A DNA stretch of 64,000 bases from Eshraghiella sp964405265 (GCA_964405265.1 CAYONC010000004.1:62001-126000); one strand, 5' to 3'; shown: positions 44,966 through 53,607, numbered from the stretch's first letter. The notes: generated by a model from the letters alone, not told the origin. Translations and numbers: made by a program.

Positions 44966-47623
44966 ATGAAGTCTTATGGCGTAAACGAATTACGAAGAAA
45001 ATATCTTGAATTTTTTGAAAGCAAAGGACATCTTAAAATGAACAGTTTTTCACTTGTTCCGCAGAACGATAACAGTCTTTTGCTTATTAATGCAGGAATG
45101 GCTCCGCTTAAGCCGTATTTTACAGGGCAGGAAATTCCGCCGAGCAGAAGGGTAACAACCTGCCAGAAGTGTATAAGAACGGGTGATATCGACAATGTCG
45201 GCAAGACCGCAAGACATCTTACTTTTTTTGAAATGCTCGGAAATTTTTCTTTCGGTGACTATTTTAAGCACGAAGCCATTAAATGGTCATGGGAGTTCCT
45301 CACTGAGGTTATCGGAATGGAAGCAGACAGGCTTTATCCTTCCATTTATGCAGATGATGATGAAGCATTTAACATATGGACCGGAGAAGTGGGCATACCG
45401 GCTGAACGAATAACCCGCTTTTACAGGGATGAAAACGGTGACTGTGATAATTTCTGGGAACACGGAGCAGGTCCTTGCGGACCGTGTTCGGAAATATACT
45501 ATGACAGAGGTATAAAGTACGGCTGCGGCAAGCCGGACTGTAAGGTGGGATGTGACTGTGACCGTTTCATGGAAGTATGGAATAACGTATTTACCCAGTT
45601 TGAAAGTGACGGACATCATAATTATACTGAACTTAAAATGAAGAATATTGACACCGGTATGGGACTTGAACGGCTTGCGGTTGTAGTACAGGATGTTGAT
45701 TCCGTATTTGACATCGACACAATGAAGGCAATACGTGACAGAATATGTGAGCTTTCCGGGGCCGTATACCATTCTGATGAGAAAAAAGATATATCAATAA
45801 GACTTATAACTGACCATATACGTTCGGTTACCTTTATGGCATCAGACGGAATTATTCCATCCAATGAAGGCAGGGGATATGTGTTCAGAAGACTTTTAAG
45901 AAGAGCAGCAAGACATGGCCGTACCCTGGGAATAGAAGGCCTTTTCCTCTCACGTCTTGCACAGACGGTAATCGACTCAAGCAAGGATGGTTATCCTGAA
46001 CTTGCAGACAAGAAAGAGCTTATCCTGAAAGTCCTTACGACGGAAGAAGAGAACTTCAACAAAACAATAGATCAGGGACTTAAGATACTCGCCGAAATGG
46101 AAGATTCACTTGTAAAATCAGGAAAAAAGATGTTAAGCGGAGCTGATGCATTCCGTCTGTATGATACATATGGTTTTCCTATTGATCTTACGGTTGAAAT
46201 TTTAGAAGAAAAGAATCTGTCCGTTGACATGGACGGATTTGAAGCAGCCATGAATAAGCAGAAGGAAACGGCAAGAAGTGCAAGAAAAGAGACTAACTAC
46301 ATGGGTGCCGATGCAACCGTGTATGATGAAATAAGTGCAGAGATTACATCTGAATTTACGGGTTATTCAACGCTTAATGATGAATCGGTAATTTCTGTAC
46401 TGACAACAGTACAGTCTCTCACTGACACACTTTCCGAAGGTATGGAAGGAACCATTATTGCAGACAGAACTCCTTTTTATGCAACAATGGGAGGTCAGCA
46501 GGGTGATACCGGCATAATTACGTCAGGCGGTTCCGTATTTGAAGTATATGACACAATCAAATTAAAAGGCGGTAAAATAGGACATACAGGCAGGGTTACA
46601 TCAGGTTCATTCAGTACGGGCGACAGAATAATTCTTTCCGTAAATGAATCAGGAAGAAACCGCACAGCAGCAAATCATACCGCGACACATCTTCTTCAGG
46701 AAGCACTCAGAATCACTCTCGGTTCCCATGTGGAACAGGCAGGCTCGCTGGTAACTCCTGACAGGCTGAGATTTGATTTTACCCATTTTTCTGCCATGAC
46801 AACCGAAGAACTTGAAAAGACAGAAGCAATCGTTAATGAAAAGATTTCAGAGGCTATTGAAGTAAGCACCATGGTTCTCAGTATTGAAGAAGCAAGAAAA
46901 ACAGGTGCAAAAGCATTGTTCGGTGAAAAATACGGTGAAACAGTCAGGGTTGTCTGTGCCGGAGAATTTTCTAAAGAGTTCTGCGGAGGAACTCATGTAT
47001 CAAATACAGGAAAGATTTCTGCATTTAAGATTATTTCAGAAACAGGTATTGCGGCAGGTGTAAGACGAATTGAAGCACTTACGGGTCAGGCTGTTTTTGA
47101 TTATTACAGAAATATAGAAAAGAAATACGATGAAGTATGCCGTGTCCTCAAAGCATCTTCCGGAAGTGTGATTGACCGGATTGAGCATATGCAGGCAGAA
47201 ATCAGAAATCTTACGGGTGAAATTGAATCCCTGAAGAGTAAAGCTGCCAATGAGGCACTCGGCAATATTACCGACAAAACAGAAAATATTCAGGGTATTT
47301 CATTCCTGCCTGTCGTACTTCAGGATGTGGATATGAATGCATTAAGAAATCTTTCGGATGATCTCAAGGCAAAAATCGGTTCGGGAGTAATTCTCCTTGT
47401 ATCTTCACAGGGTGAAGACAAAGTCAGCCTCATTGTAACCGTAACGGATGATCTTGTAAAATCAGGTATACATGCAGGCAACATTATAAAAGCGGCAGCA
47501 CCTATGATAGGAGGTGGCGGCGGAGGACGTCCGAACATGGCACAGGCAGGCGGAAAAGATTCGTCCGGAATCAGCAAAGCAATAGAGACTGCAAGAACCG
47601 TCCTCGCAGCTCAGATTAAATAA
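44966..47623 (+). CDS. alaS: Alanyl-tRNA synthetase
   Basis: 885-residue class II synthetase. N-terminal catalytic domain with FFESKGH, RRVTTCQKCIRTGDIDNVGKTARH motif region and GMGLERL; editing domain with the zinc-binding HTATHLL (about residue 570) and CGGTHV; C-terminal C-Ala with GGGGGGRPNMAQAGG. Length is normal. No T-box leader is visible upstream. A terminator follows. Confidence 0.98.
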   Translation: MKSYGVNELRRKYLEFFESKGHLKMNSFSLVPQNDNSLLLINAGMAPLKPYFTGQEIPPSRRVTTCQKCIRTGDIDNVGKTARHLTFFEMLGNFSFGDYFKHEAIKWSWEFLTEVIGMEADRLYPSIYADDDEAFNIWTGEVGIPAERITRFYRDENGDCDNFWEHGAGPCGPCSEIYYDRGIKYGCGKPDCKVGCDCDRFMEVWNNVFTQFESDGHHNYTELKMKNIDTGMGLERLAVVVQDVDSVFDIDTMKAIRDRICELSGAVYHSDEKKDISIRLITDHIRSVTFMASDGIIPSNEGRGYVFRRLLRRAARHGRTLGIEGLFLSRLAQTVIDSSKDGYPELADKKELILKVLTTEEENFNKTIDQGLKILAEMEDSLVKSGKKMLSGADAFRLYDTYGFPIDLTVEILEEKNLSVDMDGFEAAMNKQKETARSARKETNYMGADATVYDEISAEITSEFTGYSTLNDESVISVLTTVQSLTDTLSEGMEGTIIADRTPFYATMGGQQGDTGIITSGGSVFEVYDTIKLKGGKIGHTGRVTSGSFSTGDRIILSVNESGRNRTAANHTATHLLQEALRITLGSHVEQAGSLVTPDRLRFDFTHFSAMTTEELEKTEAIVNEKISEAIEVSTMVLSIEEARKTGAKALFGEKYGETVRVVCAGEFSKEFCGGTHVSNTGKISAFKIISETGIAAGVRRIEALTGQAVFDYYRNIEKKYDEVCRVLKASSGSVIDRIEHMQAEIRNLTGEIESLKSKAANEALGNITDKTENIQGISFLPVVLQDVDMNALRNLSDDLKAKIGSGVILLVSSQGEDKVSLIVTVTDDLVKSGIHAGNIIKAAAPMIGGGGGGRPNMAQAGGKDSSGISKAIETARTVLAAQIK

Positions 47624-47630
47624 TATTCAG

Positions 47631-47664
47631 GCTGTAACGTTTATATTCGTTACAGCTTGTTTTT
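47631..47664 (+). terminator. Terminator after alaS
   Basis: GCTGTAACG pairs with CGTTACAGC around an eight-base loop, then TTG and five T residues. Confidence 0.9.
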
Positions 47665-47685
47665 GATAAAAATGGAGGTAACAGC

Positions 47686-48573
47686 ATGAGCAGAATACTT
47701 GTATCCGGTCTTGTGAATCTTGAAACAACAACCGGAATAAATGAATTTCCAATTAATTATTTTCCTATTGATTACAGATTTTTCGGTATAAGTACAAATG
47801 TATCCGGTGTGGCATATAATATTTCCAAGGCTCTTAAGACTCTTGGAGATGATGTAATATTATGTTCAATGACCGGACATGATTTTGCCGGAGAATTAAT
47901 CATACGGGAATTAAAGCAGCTTGGTATTTCCGGAAGACATGTTATTCCAAAACTGAAGGAAACACCGTCCTCAGTAGTTTTATATGATAACACCGGGCGA
48001 CGTCAGATATATTGCGATTTGAAAGATATTCAGGAAGCATCTTATGATTTTACACCGGATATATACAGAAATGCGGATATAGTTGCTGCCTGCAACTCCA
48101 ATTTTAACAGAGCTCTTATAAAATCTGCACATAATGCCGGAAAAATCATTGCCACGGATGTTCATGTATTGAGTGACATTGATGACGGATACAACAGGGA
48201 TTTCATGGAATACTCAGATATACTTTTCCTCAGTGACGAAGGCATACAGGGTGAATATCAGGATTTTATTAAAGCTCTTGCAGACCGGTATAACAATAAA
48301 ATAATCGTTTTGGGAATGGGAAGCAGGGGTGCTCTCATGTATGAAAGCAAAACAGGTAAATTCTGTGAAATGCCCGCCGTAAGCAAAGGAAGAGTCGTAA
48401 ATACTGTCGGTGCCGGTGATGCGTTGTTTTCTGCTTTTATATGTATGTATGCGAAAGGATATGAGCCCGAAGCCTGCCTCATGTATGCGCAGCACTTTGC
48501 AGCAATAAAAATATGCCACAACGGAGCATCCGTAGGCTTCTGCTCATTTGAGGAATTATTAAATTCAATATAA
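47686..48573 (+). CDS. PfkB-family carbohydrate kinase
   Basis: 295 residues of the ribokinase fold. N-terminal GLVNLETT, the GGVAYNISKAL-like segment (SGVAYNISKALKTLGDDV) and the C-terminal catalytic NTVGAGDALFSAF with its base aspartate. Substrate cannot be read from sequence; sugar or nucleoside kinases are both possible. It is followed 20 bases on by a YbaK-type gene. Confidence 0.88.
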   Translation: MSRILVSGLVNLETTTGINEFPINYFPIDYRFFGISTNVSGVAYNISKALKTLGDDVILCSMTGHDFAGELIIRELKQLGISGRHVIPKLKETPSSVVLYDNTGRRQIYCDLKDIQEASYDFTPDIYRNADIVAACNSNFNRALIKSAHNAGKIIATDVHVLSDIDDGYNRDFMEYSDILFLSDEGIQGEYQDFIKALADRYNNKIIVLGMGSRGALMYESKTGKFCEMPAVSKGRVVNTVGAGDALFSAFICMYAKGYEPEACLMYAQHFAAIKICHNGASVGFCSFEELLNSI

Positions 48574-48593
48574 CAGACGAAAGAGAACATACT

Positions 48594-49064
48594 ATGGAAA
48601 AAACAAATGTAATGCGGATTCTTGACAGCAAAAAAATCCTATATAAATCTTATTGCTATACAGATACGGGTGCCATAAACGGAATGGAAGTAGCCGCGGT
48701 ACTCGGACAGAATCCGGACATGGTATTTAAAACACTTGTTACAACATCAAAAAGCGGCAGAAATTATGTGTTTGTAATACCTGTATGTAAAGAACTTGAT
48801 TTAAAGAAAGCTGCAGCAGCCGTTGGTGAGAAAAAAATTGAAATGCTCAGGCAAAAGGATTTGCTTCCTCTTACAGGTTATGTTCATGGAGGATGTTCAC
48901 CAATAGGAATGAAAAAATACTTCCATACGGTTATCGACTTAACCGCACAAAATTACGAAACGATAATATTCAGCGGAGGTAAGATAGGATGGCAGGTAGA
49001 AATAAACCTTGATAATCTTGCCGGAATAATTAAATATGAGCTGTCAGACATTACGGAGGATTAA
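48594..49064 (+). CDS. ybaK: YbaK/EbsC-type Cys-tRNA(Pro) deacylase
   Basis: 156 residues; hydrolyses mischarged Cys-tRNA(Pro). Recognisable are the conserved lysine in MVFKTLVTTSK, VIPVCKELDLKKAAAAVG and the GYVHGGCSPIGMKK block typical of the YbaK subgroup. ATG 48594 follows AAAGAG. Confidence 0.92.
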   Translation: MEKTNVMRILDSKKILYKSYCYTDTGAINGMEVAAVLGQNPDMVFKTLVTTSKSGRNYVFVIPVCKELDLKKAAAAVGEKKIEMLRQKDLLPLTGYVHGGCSPIGMKKYFHTVIDLTAQNYETIIFSGGKIGWQVEINLDNLAGIIKYELSDITED

Positions 49065-49075
49065 AGAAATATATC

Positions 49076-49636
49076 ATGGGAATTATAGAAATACTAATAC
49101 TTGCCACAGGCCTCTCAATGGATGCGTTCGCCGTATCCGTATGTAAGGGACTTGCAATGTCAGAATGTACATTTAAAAAAGCTGCCGTATGCGGCATATG
49201 GTTCGGCGGATTTCAGGCATTGATGCCAATGGCAGGATATTTTATAGGCTTCAGGTTTAAGGATTATATAACCAATATTGACCACTGGATAGCATTCGTG
49301 CTTCTTCTGATTATCGGTGCCAACATGATAAGGGAATCATTCTCCGCTGATGAAGAAGAAGACGACCCTTTGCTTGATTTCAAAACCATGCTTCCCCTGG
49401 CGGTGGCAACAAGTATTGATGCCCTGGCAGTAGGAGTAACTTTCGCATTTCTTCCCGATACCAATGTAACGGCGGCAATATCAATTATAGGAACCGTTAC
49501 GTTCATCATGTCGGCAGCCGGTGTAAAAATAGGCAGCATATTCGGTAAGAAATATAAAAGAAAAGCAGAATTTGCCGGAGGAGCGATACTTATAATACTC
49601 GGGACAAAAATTCTGCTGGAACATCTGCTGAAATAA
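49076..49636 (+). CDS. mntP: Manganese efflux pump MntP
   Basis: 186 residues with six predicted helices in two related halves, each carrying a DAFAVSVCKGL / DALAVGVTFAF motif with the functional aspartate. The family exports Mn2+. No yybP-ykoY manganese riboswitch is visible upstream, since the gap to ybaK is only 11 bases. It ends before a two-way hairpin. Confidence 0.92.
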   Translation: MGIIEILILATGLSMDAFAVSVCKGLAMSECTFKKAAVCGIWFGGFQALMPMAGYFIGFRFKDYITNIDHWIAFVLLLIIGANMIRESFSADEEEDDPLLDFKTMLPLAVATSIDALAVGVTFAFLPDTNVTAAISIIGTVTFIMSAAGVKIGSIFGKKYKRKAEFAGGAILIILGTKILLEHLLK

Positions 49637-49660
49637 GCTTCATATTAATAATTAAATTAT

Positions 49661-49696
49661 AACAGGTGCCGGTATTCTTATTAACCGGCACCTGTT
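49661..49696 (+). terminator. Bidirectional terminator between mntP and lexA
   Basis: AACAGGTGCCGGT pairs perfectly with ACCGGCACCTGTT around ten bases; A/T-rich flanks on both sides fit convergent use by mntP and lexA. Confidence 0.85.
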
Positions 49697-49702
49697 ATGT
49701 AA

Positions 49703-50329
49703 TCATATTATATTCATTCTTATAAGTCCTATAACCTTACCAAGCACGGAACACTCATTAACAATTATGGGCTCCATGTAATCATTCTCAGGCTGTAAAC
49801 GGTAATGCCCGTCTTCCTTATAAAATCGCTTAACGGTAGCAGAATCTTCAACGAGTGCAACAACAACATCACCATTGTTGGCATCCACCTGTCTCTTAAC
49901 AATAAGCTCATCCCCTTCATATATGCCCATATTAATCATACTGTCACCCTTAACACGCAGCATGAAGGTCTCCGCATTAGGAAGCAGATCTGCAGGAACC
50001 GGGAAATAATCGGTAATATTCTGATCAGCAAGAAGAGGAACACCGGCCGCAACGGTTCCAACCATGGGAATATTAACCATCTCCCTGTTAACCGGATTAA
50101 ATCCGAAATCATCATCTATTATCTCTATTGCCCTTGTCTTATCCTGATCCCTTCTTATATATCCGTTCTTCTCAAGGGTCTCAAGATGCGCATGAACACT
50201 TGATGTGGACTTAAGCCCTACCGCTTCACATATCTCCCTGACGGTAGGAGGATAGCTCTTGGCAAGAAGATGCTGCTTAATAAAGTTAAGTACCTGTTCC
50301 TGTTTAGGTGTAATCTTTCCTTTACTCAT
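49703..50329 (-). CDS. lexA: LexA repressor
   Basis: 208-residue SOS repressor. N-terminal winged helix (about 1-65), cleavage site A95-G96 in TVAAGVP, catalytic S130 (GDSM) and K167 (SATVKR). RecA-stimulated self-cleavage relieves repression. It is transcribed divergently from a LysM gene, with one SOS box on each side of the divergent promoters, the classic lexA-yneA layout of Bacillus. Confidence 0.97.
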   Translation of the reverse strand: MSKGKITPKQEQVLNFIKQHLLAKSYPPTVREICEAVGLKSTSSVHAHLETLEKNGYIRRDQDKTRAIEIIDDDFGFNPVNREMVNIPMVGTVAAGVPLLADQNITDYFPVPADLLPNAETFMLRVKGDSMINMGIYEGDELIVKRQVDANNGDVVVALVEDSATVKRFYKEDGHYRLQPENDYMEPIIVNECSVLGKVIGLIRMNII

Positions 50330-50357
50330 ATTAAACCTCCAAAAATATTATAAATAA

Positions 50358-50386
50358 ATCATAACACAAACCGGTTAATAAAGCAA
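50358..50386 (-). promoter_or_regulatory. lexA promoter
   Basis: On the minus strand TTGCTT (50386-50381) is separated by 17 bases from TATGAT (50363-50358), 29 bases before the lexA start. Confidence 0.7.
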
Positions 50387-50396
50387 ACAAAAGTTC

Positions 50397-50410
50397 CGAA
50401 AAAATGTTCG
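50397..50410. promoter_or_regulatory. SOS box (lexA side)
   Basis: CGAAAAAATGTTCG matches the Gram-positive LexA operator CGAAC-N4-GTTCG except at one position. It lies just upstream of the lexA -35 box and probably serves autoregulation. Confidence 0.7.
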
Positions 50411-50419
50411 ATAAAATTA

Positions 50420-50448
50420 TTGACAAACATAAGTTCGAATGCTATTAT
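50420..50448 (+). promoter_or_regulatory. Promoter of the yneA-like gene
   Basis: TTGACA at 50420-50425, 17 bases, TATTAT at 50443-50448: a strong promoter whose start site falls at the SOS box. Confidence 0.8.
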
Positions 50449-50456
50449 AACACTAT

Positions 50457-50470
50457 CGAACAGACGTTCA
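50457..50470. promoter_or_regulatory. SOS box (yneA-like side)
   Basis: CGAACAGACGTTCA matches CGAAC-N4-GTTC with only the final base off. It sits at the predicted transcription start, so LexA would block the promoter directly. Confidence 0.85.
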
Positions 50471-50543
50471 TTATTAATGCACTGTCACTGTCCTTTTTAT
50501 AGGACATCTTATGACTATAATGATATTAACGGAGGATGATAAC

Positions 50544-50882
50544 ATGCAGAATTTAATCAGATTATTTATTACAGGATACAGGAAGGTAATTATAATCACG
50601 GCAGCACTTATAACGGCAGTGATTTTTGTTCTGGTATGCCGAACGGATGTTAATGCCGGTAATTCATATGAACCGGATTTCAATGACAAGCGTTTCACGA
50701 ATTACACCGTACGGACAGGTGACAGTCTTTGGAACGTGGCAGAAGCACACATGGATTATGTTCACTATTCAGATATATATGAATACATTGACGAAATCAA
50801 GGAACTTAACCACCTTGGTTCGGATGCAATTTACTATGGACAGAATCTCATAATAACCTATTATGCGGATGATGATACCTGA
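50544..50882 (+). CDS. YneA-like SOS cell-division suppressor (LysM)
   Basis: 112 residues: N-terminal transmembrane helix (about 15-33) and one LysM domain (NYTVRTGDSLWNVAEAHM to YYGQNLIITY) outside. Length, layout, divergent position to lexA and the SOS box are all those of YneA, which delays septation during DNA damage. ATG 50544 follows GGAGGATG. Residue identity to YneA is not expected to be high, so function rests mainly on context. Confidence 0.85.
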   Translation: MQNLIRLFITGYRKVIIITAALITAVIFVLVCRTDVNAGNSYEPDFNDKRFTNYTVRTGDSLWNVAEAHMDYVHYSDIYEYIDEIKELNHLGSDAIYYGQNLIITYYADDDT

Positions 50883-50908
50883 TATTATATACAGCAGGAA
50901 TTACAGTT

Positions 50909-51652
50909 TCAATCTGATGTGCTTCCTCTCGGATGTCTTTCAGGCCAGCCTTCAAGATTACCATTTATAATGGCTGTGAATGCTCTCTCGATAACTTTAG
51001 GATTATCTTTTTTTAGTTCTTTGAGCATGTCTTTTATATATTGTCTTTTTGTATAACCATCTGCAGGACATGAGTTTTTTACTACCGGAAGATTATAACG
51101 CCGTGTAAAGCTCATTATTTCATATTCAGGAATGAATAATAACGGTCTAATAAGAGTCAGTCCTGCTCTGTCAAGGTAAGTAACAGGAGAGAAAGTATGC
51201 AGTCTGCCTTCATACATAAGTGACATATAAAGAGTTTCAACAAGATCGTCCTTATGATGTGCATATGCAAATTTATTGCATTTAAGCTCAAGTGCCTTTT
51301 CATTAAATGCACCCTTTCTCATTCTTGCACACAATGAACACGGGTTACTTTCTTTTCTCACTTCAAATATTGTCTGGTATATAACCGTATCTACTATATA
51401 ATATTCAACTTCTAATTCTTCACATAATTTCTTTATTGGCATAAAATCCATATCTGACATACCAAGATGTACCGTAACGGCAACAACCTCAAATTTTTTC
51501 GGATAGAATTTTCTAAGTCCGGCAAGTGCATAAAGAAGTGTAAGGCTGTCCTTACCGCCGGATATTCCCACGGCAATTTTATCGCCCTCATCAATCATTC
51601 CGTATTCATCAATGGCTTTTCTTGTATAACTGTATAAACGCTGTAATTCCAT
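50909..51652 (-). CDS. TtcA-like tRNA 2-thiolation PP-loop ATPase
   Basis: About 247 residues with PP-loop VGISGGKDSLTLLYAL, the paired cysteines NPCSLCARMRKG and AYAHHKDDLVETLYMSL, matching TtcA (2-thiocytidine at tRNA position 32), which binds an iron-sulfur cluster. The third cysteine-region is VKNSCPADGYTKRQ. The ATG at 51652 follows AGAGGAAAA; a longer frame extending to 52048 has no support because it runs antisense through the helicase gene. Confidence 0.87.
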   Translation of the reverse strand: MELQRLYSYTRKAIDEYGMIDEGDKIAVGISGGKDSLTLLYALAGLRKFYPKKFEVVAVTVHLGMSDMDFMPIKKLCEELEVEYYIVDTVIYQTIFEVRKESNPCSLCARMRKGAFNEKALELKCNKFAYAHHKDDLVETLYMSLMYEGRLHTFSPVTYLDRAGLTLIRPLLFIPEYEIMSFTRRYNLPVVKNSCPADGYTKRQYIKDMLKELKKDNPKVIERAFTAIINGNLEGWPERHPRGSTSD

Positions 51653-51737
51653 ATTTTCCTCTTTTATGGTGTTTTTTTTTCTTAAGTTATAGTATAATGT
51701 TTTAAGAAAAATTACAATATAAAGTGAGTGAGAAAAA

Positions 51738-52853
51738 TTGAATTTAGAACAAAAATTAATAAACGGACTTAAAAAACAGGGAATATCCGGTCTTACCAAA
51801 ATCCAACAGGATTGTTTTGAACCTGCACAGGAAGGAAAGGATATAATCGGTTGTTCGGGAACAGGAACCGGTAAAACGCTTGCCTTTCTTCTTCCTATAA
51901 TACAGAAGAATATGGGAAGCAGTGAATTGTACGCCGTTATTCTTGCACCCTCAAAAGAATTATGCATACAGATATGCAGCCAGATAAACCAGCTGTCAAA
52001 TAATTCAGGTATACCGGTAACAGCAGCAGCACTCTTTTCAGGTGTCAATAAGCAGCGCCAGCTTCAGACTCTTAAAAGTCATCCCAATATTGTTGTAGGT
52101 ACATATCAAAGAATATACGAGCTTATTAAAGAACGTAAGGTTGCAGCACACCAGGTTAAAACCCTTATAATAGATGAAGCAGACAGGCTCCTTTCATCAG
52201 ATAACATCGAAGGAATACTTACACTCAGGAAATGCTTCATGAGGGATATACAGATAATGTTATTTTCCGCTTCATTTACCGATAACACAAAAAAATATGC
52301 CGGACAGTTCGGAAGAACTTTTACCGAAATATATGCTGATGACAAAATAACGATTCCAACCAATATAGAGCATTATTATTTTGTTGTTGAAAAAAGAGAC
52401 CGTATAGAGACCGTCAGAAAAGTTATTAAAGCTCTTAATACCGGAAGATGTCTTGTTTTTTCAAATTCAAAATATGATACGGAAGAGATAACCCAGAAGT
52501 TGGAATATCACAATTATAATGCAAAATGTGTTCACTCCGGACTTGATAAAAATAGCAGACGTGTACTTATTGACTCTTTTAAAACAGGCAAAACCGATTT
52601 TCTGATATGTTCGGACATGGTTGCCAGGGGTATGCACTTTGATAACGTATCATCCGTAATCAACATAGGTTTACCGGAAAAACCCGTCGATTACCTGCAC
52701 AGGGCAGGTAGGTGTGGAAGAAACGGAAGCAAAGCGGTATGTGCATCCATAATTACAGAGGGAGAACTTACCAAAATTAAAATGATTCAGAAAGCATTCG
52801 GAATAAATATGCTTCCGAAAAAATTATATCAGGGTAAAGTTGTACGCAAGTAA
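51738..52853 (+). CDS. DEAD-box RNA helicase
   Basis: 371 residues, close to the minimal two-domain helicase core. Q-motif region GLTKIQQDCFEPAQ, Walker A GCSGTGTGKTLAF, IDEADRLL, SASFT (motif III), then C-terminal VARGMHFDNVSSVIN and YLHRAGRCGRNG. No C-terminal RNA-binding extension as in DbpA/CsdA. Starts at TTG 51738 with a weak ribosome site (GTGAG); a TATAAT lies about 50 bases upstream. Confidence 0.92.
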   Translation: MNLEQKLINGLKKQGISGLTKIQQDCFEPAQEGKDIIGCSGTGTGKTLAFLLPIIQKNMGSSELYAVILAPSKELCIQICSQINQLSNNSGIPVTAAALFSGVNKQRQLQTLKSHPNIVVGTYQRIYELIKERKVAAHQVKTLIIDEADRLLSSDNIEGILTLRKCFMRDIQIMLFSASFTDNTKKYAGQFGRTFTEIYADDKITIPTNIEHYYFVVEKRDRIETVRKVIKALNTGRCLVFSNSKYDTEEITQKLEYHNYNAKCVHSGLDKNSRRVLIDSFKTGKTDFLICSDMVARGMHFDNVSSVINIGLPEKPVDYLHRAGRCGRNGSKAVCASIITEGELTKIKMIQKAFGINMLPKKLYQGKVVRK

Positions 52854-52904
52854 ATTTTATGATACAATTATCTAAACTGTTAAGGTTACGAGGAGGTAAT
52901 ACAT

Positions 52905-53138
52905 ATGGTAAAGCACTTAAATGTTGTTGTGCGCGATTCAGAACTGCAGGAATTTATCGACCGTATTGACGGAACCGAATGGAATCTTGTTGATATTGAA
53001 GCAAGAAAGCAGTTTAATTTCATTATTCAAAAGGTTCTTGAATGGAATGTAATTCTGGAATTTGAGTATGAAAAAGAAGAAGAGTTTAATGAAGATATGG
53101 CAGCAATGTATGACGAACTTGAGAATGAGTATCAATAG
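52905..53138 (+). CDS. Small conserved-looking acidic protein, function unknown
   Basis: 77 residues, highly acidic (C-terminus rich in Glu/Asp), probably helical, with no transmembrane segment or cysteine motif. A strong AGGAGG at 52890 supports translation. It sits 50 bases after the helicase and ends before a strong terminator. I do not recognise the family. Confidence 0.65.
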   Translation: MVKHLNVVVRDSELQEFIDRIDGTEWNLVDIEARKQFNFIIQKVLEWNVILEFEYEKEEEFNEDMAAMYDELENEYQ

Positions 53139-53190
53139 ACATAATTAATACCGGGTGGGGCTGTTATACAAAATATTTTTACTTTTTAGA

Positions 53191-53225
53191 GATGAGTCCT
53201 AATTAAAGGACTCATCTTTTTTTAT
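53191..53225 (+). terminator. Strong terminator upstream of the CRISPR region
   Basis: GATGAGTCCT pairs perfectly with AGGACTCATC around six bases, followed by at least seven T residues. It separates housekeeping transcription from the CRISPR locus. Confidence 0.95.
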
Positions 53226-53274
53226 AATAATCATATCTTAAATTTTTAATATATATGAACAGGAGGTTATTAAT

Positions 53275-53445
53275 ATGGATTTTTTTATAATCATTGCAGC
53301 AATAATAATAATGTTTTCACGCAATCATAACCCCTTAAAACTTTTTACAATTTTTAATTACAAAGGAAAAGTCATTTCAAAAGAAATAAGTACTTATGAC
53401 AGCAAATTTGTGTGCAACAAATGCGGAAATATATTTGAGTATTGA
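53275..53445 (+). CDS. 56-residue membrane peptide with CxxC knuckle
   Basis: ATG 53275 follows an ideal AGGAGG at 53261. The product is MDFFIIIAAIIIMF (transmembrane), a basic middle, and a C-terminus KFVCNKCGNIFEY with one zinc-knuckle-like CxxCG. It lies alone between a terminator and tracrRNA. One CxxC pair would need a partner to bind zinc. No family recognised; the strong ribosome site argues it is expressed. Confidence 0.6.
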   Translation: MDFFIIIAAIIIMFSRNHNPLKLFTIFNYKGKVISKEISTYDSKFVCNKCGNIFEY

Positions 53446-53475
53446 ATAAAAATCCCACACAAAGGATTTTCTGTT

Positions 53476-53571
53476 AAAAAAAGAGACTCTCATAAGAAAG
53501 TCTCAAAAGTTGCAACAATTGCAATCAAAAGATATCGGATAAATCCTTATTTGCACTCGCTTTGTTAATTC
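53476..53571 (-). ncRNA. tracrRNA
   Basis: Read on the minus strand from about 53571, it begins GAATTAACAAAGC, a 13-nt perfect complement to the repeat's GCTTTGTTAATTC. Then come the GAGT bulge facing GA of the repeat, GCAAAT pairing with the repeat 5' GTTTG, AAGG, a nexus hairpin (GGAT-TT-ATCC), a TTGCAA/TTGCAA hairpin (53510-53524) and a terminator stem GAGACT/AGTCTC (53483-53504) ending in a run of T. This reproduces the S. pyogenes tracrRNA plan. RNase III should cut the repeat:anti-repeat duplex. Ends are approximate to a few bases. Confidence 0.9.
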
Positions 53572-53572
53572 A

Positions 53573-53602
53573 TTTAAAGAATAACACAGTTTACCATATT
53601 AT
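53573..53602 (+). promoter_or_regulatory. Candidate cas9 promoter, interlocked with the tracrRNA promoter
   Basis: TTTAAA at 53573-53578, 18 bases, TATTAT at 53597-53602, 34 bases before cas9. Each hexamer abuts or overlaps a hexamer of the opposite-strand tracrRNA promoter. Confidence 0.45.
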
Positions 53603-53607
53603 GTCAA
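53578..53607 (-). promoter_or_regulatory. tracrRNA promoter
   Basis: On the minus strand TTGACA (53607-53602), 18 bases, TATTCT (53583-53578) with TG one base upstream (extended -10). The predicted start about seven bases on is the first anti-repeat base. Confidence 0.75.

Noticed and set aside
51653..52048. N-terminal extension of the TtcA-like gene to 379 residues
   Set aside because: It runs antisense through the start of the helicase gene; ATG 51652 with AGAGGAAAA upstream gives the normal family N-terminus.
53559..53572. Possible degenerate CRISPR repeat upstream of cas9
   Set aside because: Only 14 bases match and they fit the tracrRNA anti-repeat on the minus strand, with bulge, nexus and terminator; no second array exists there.
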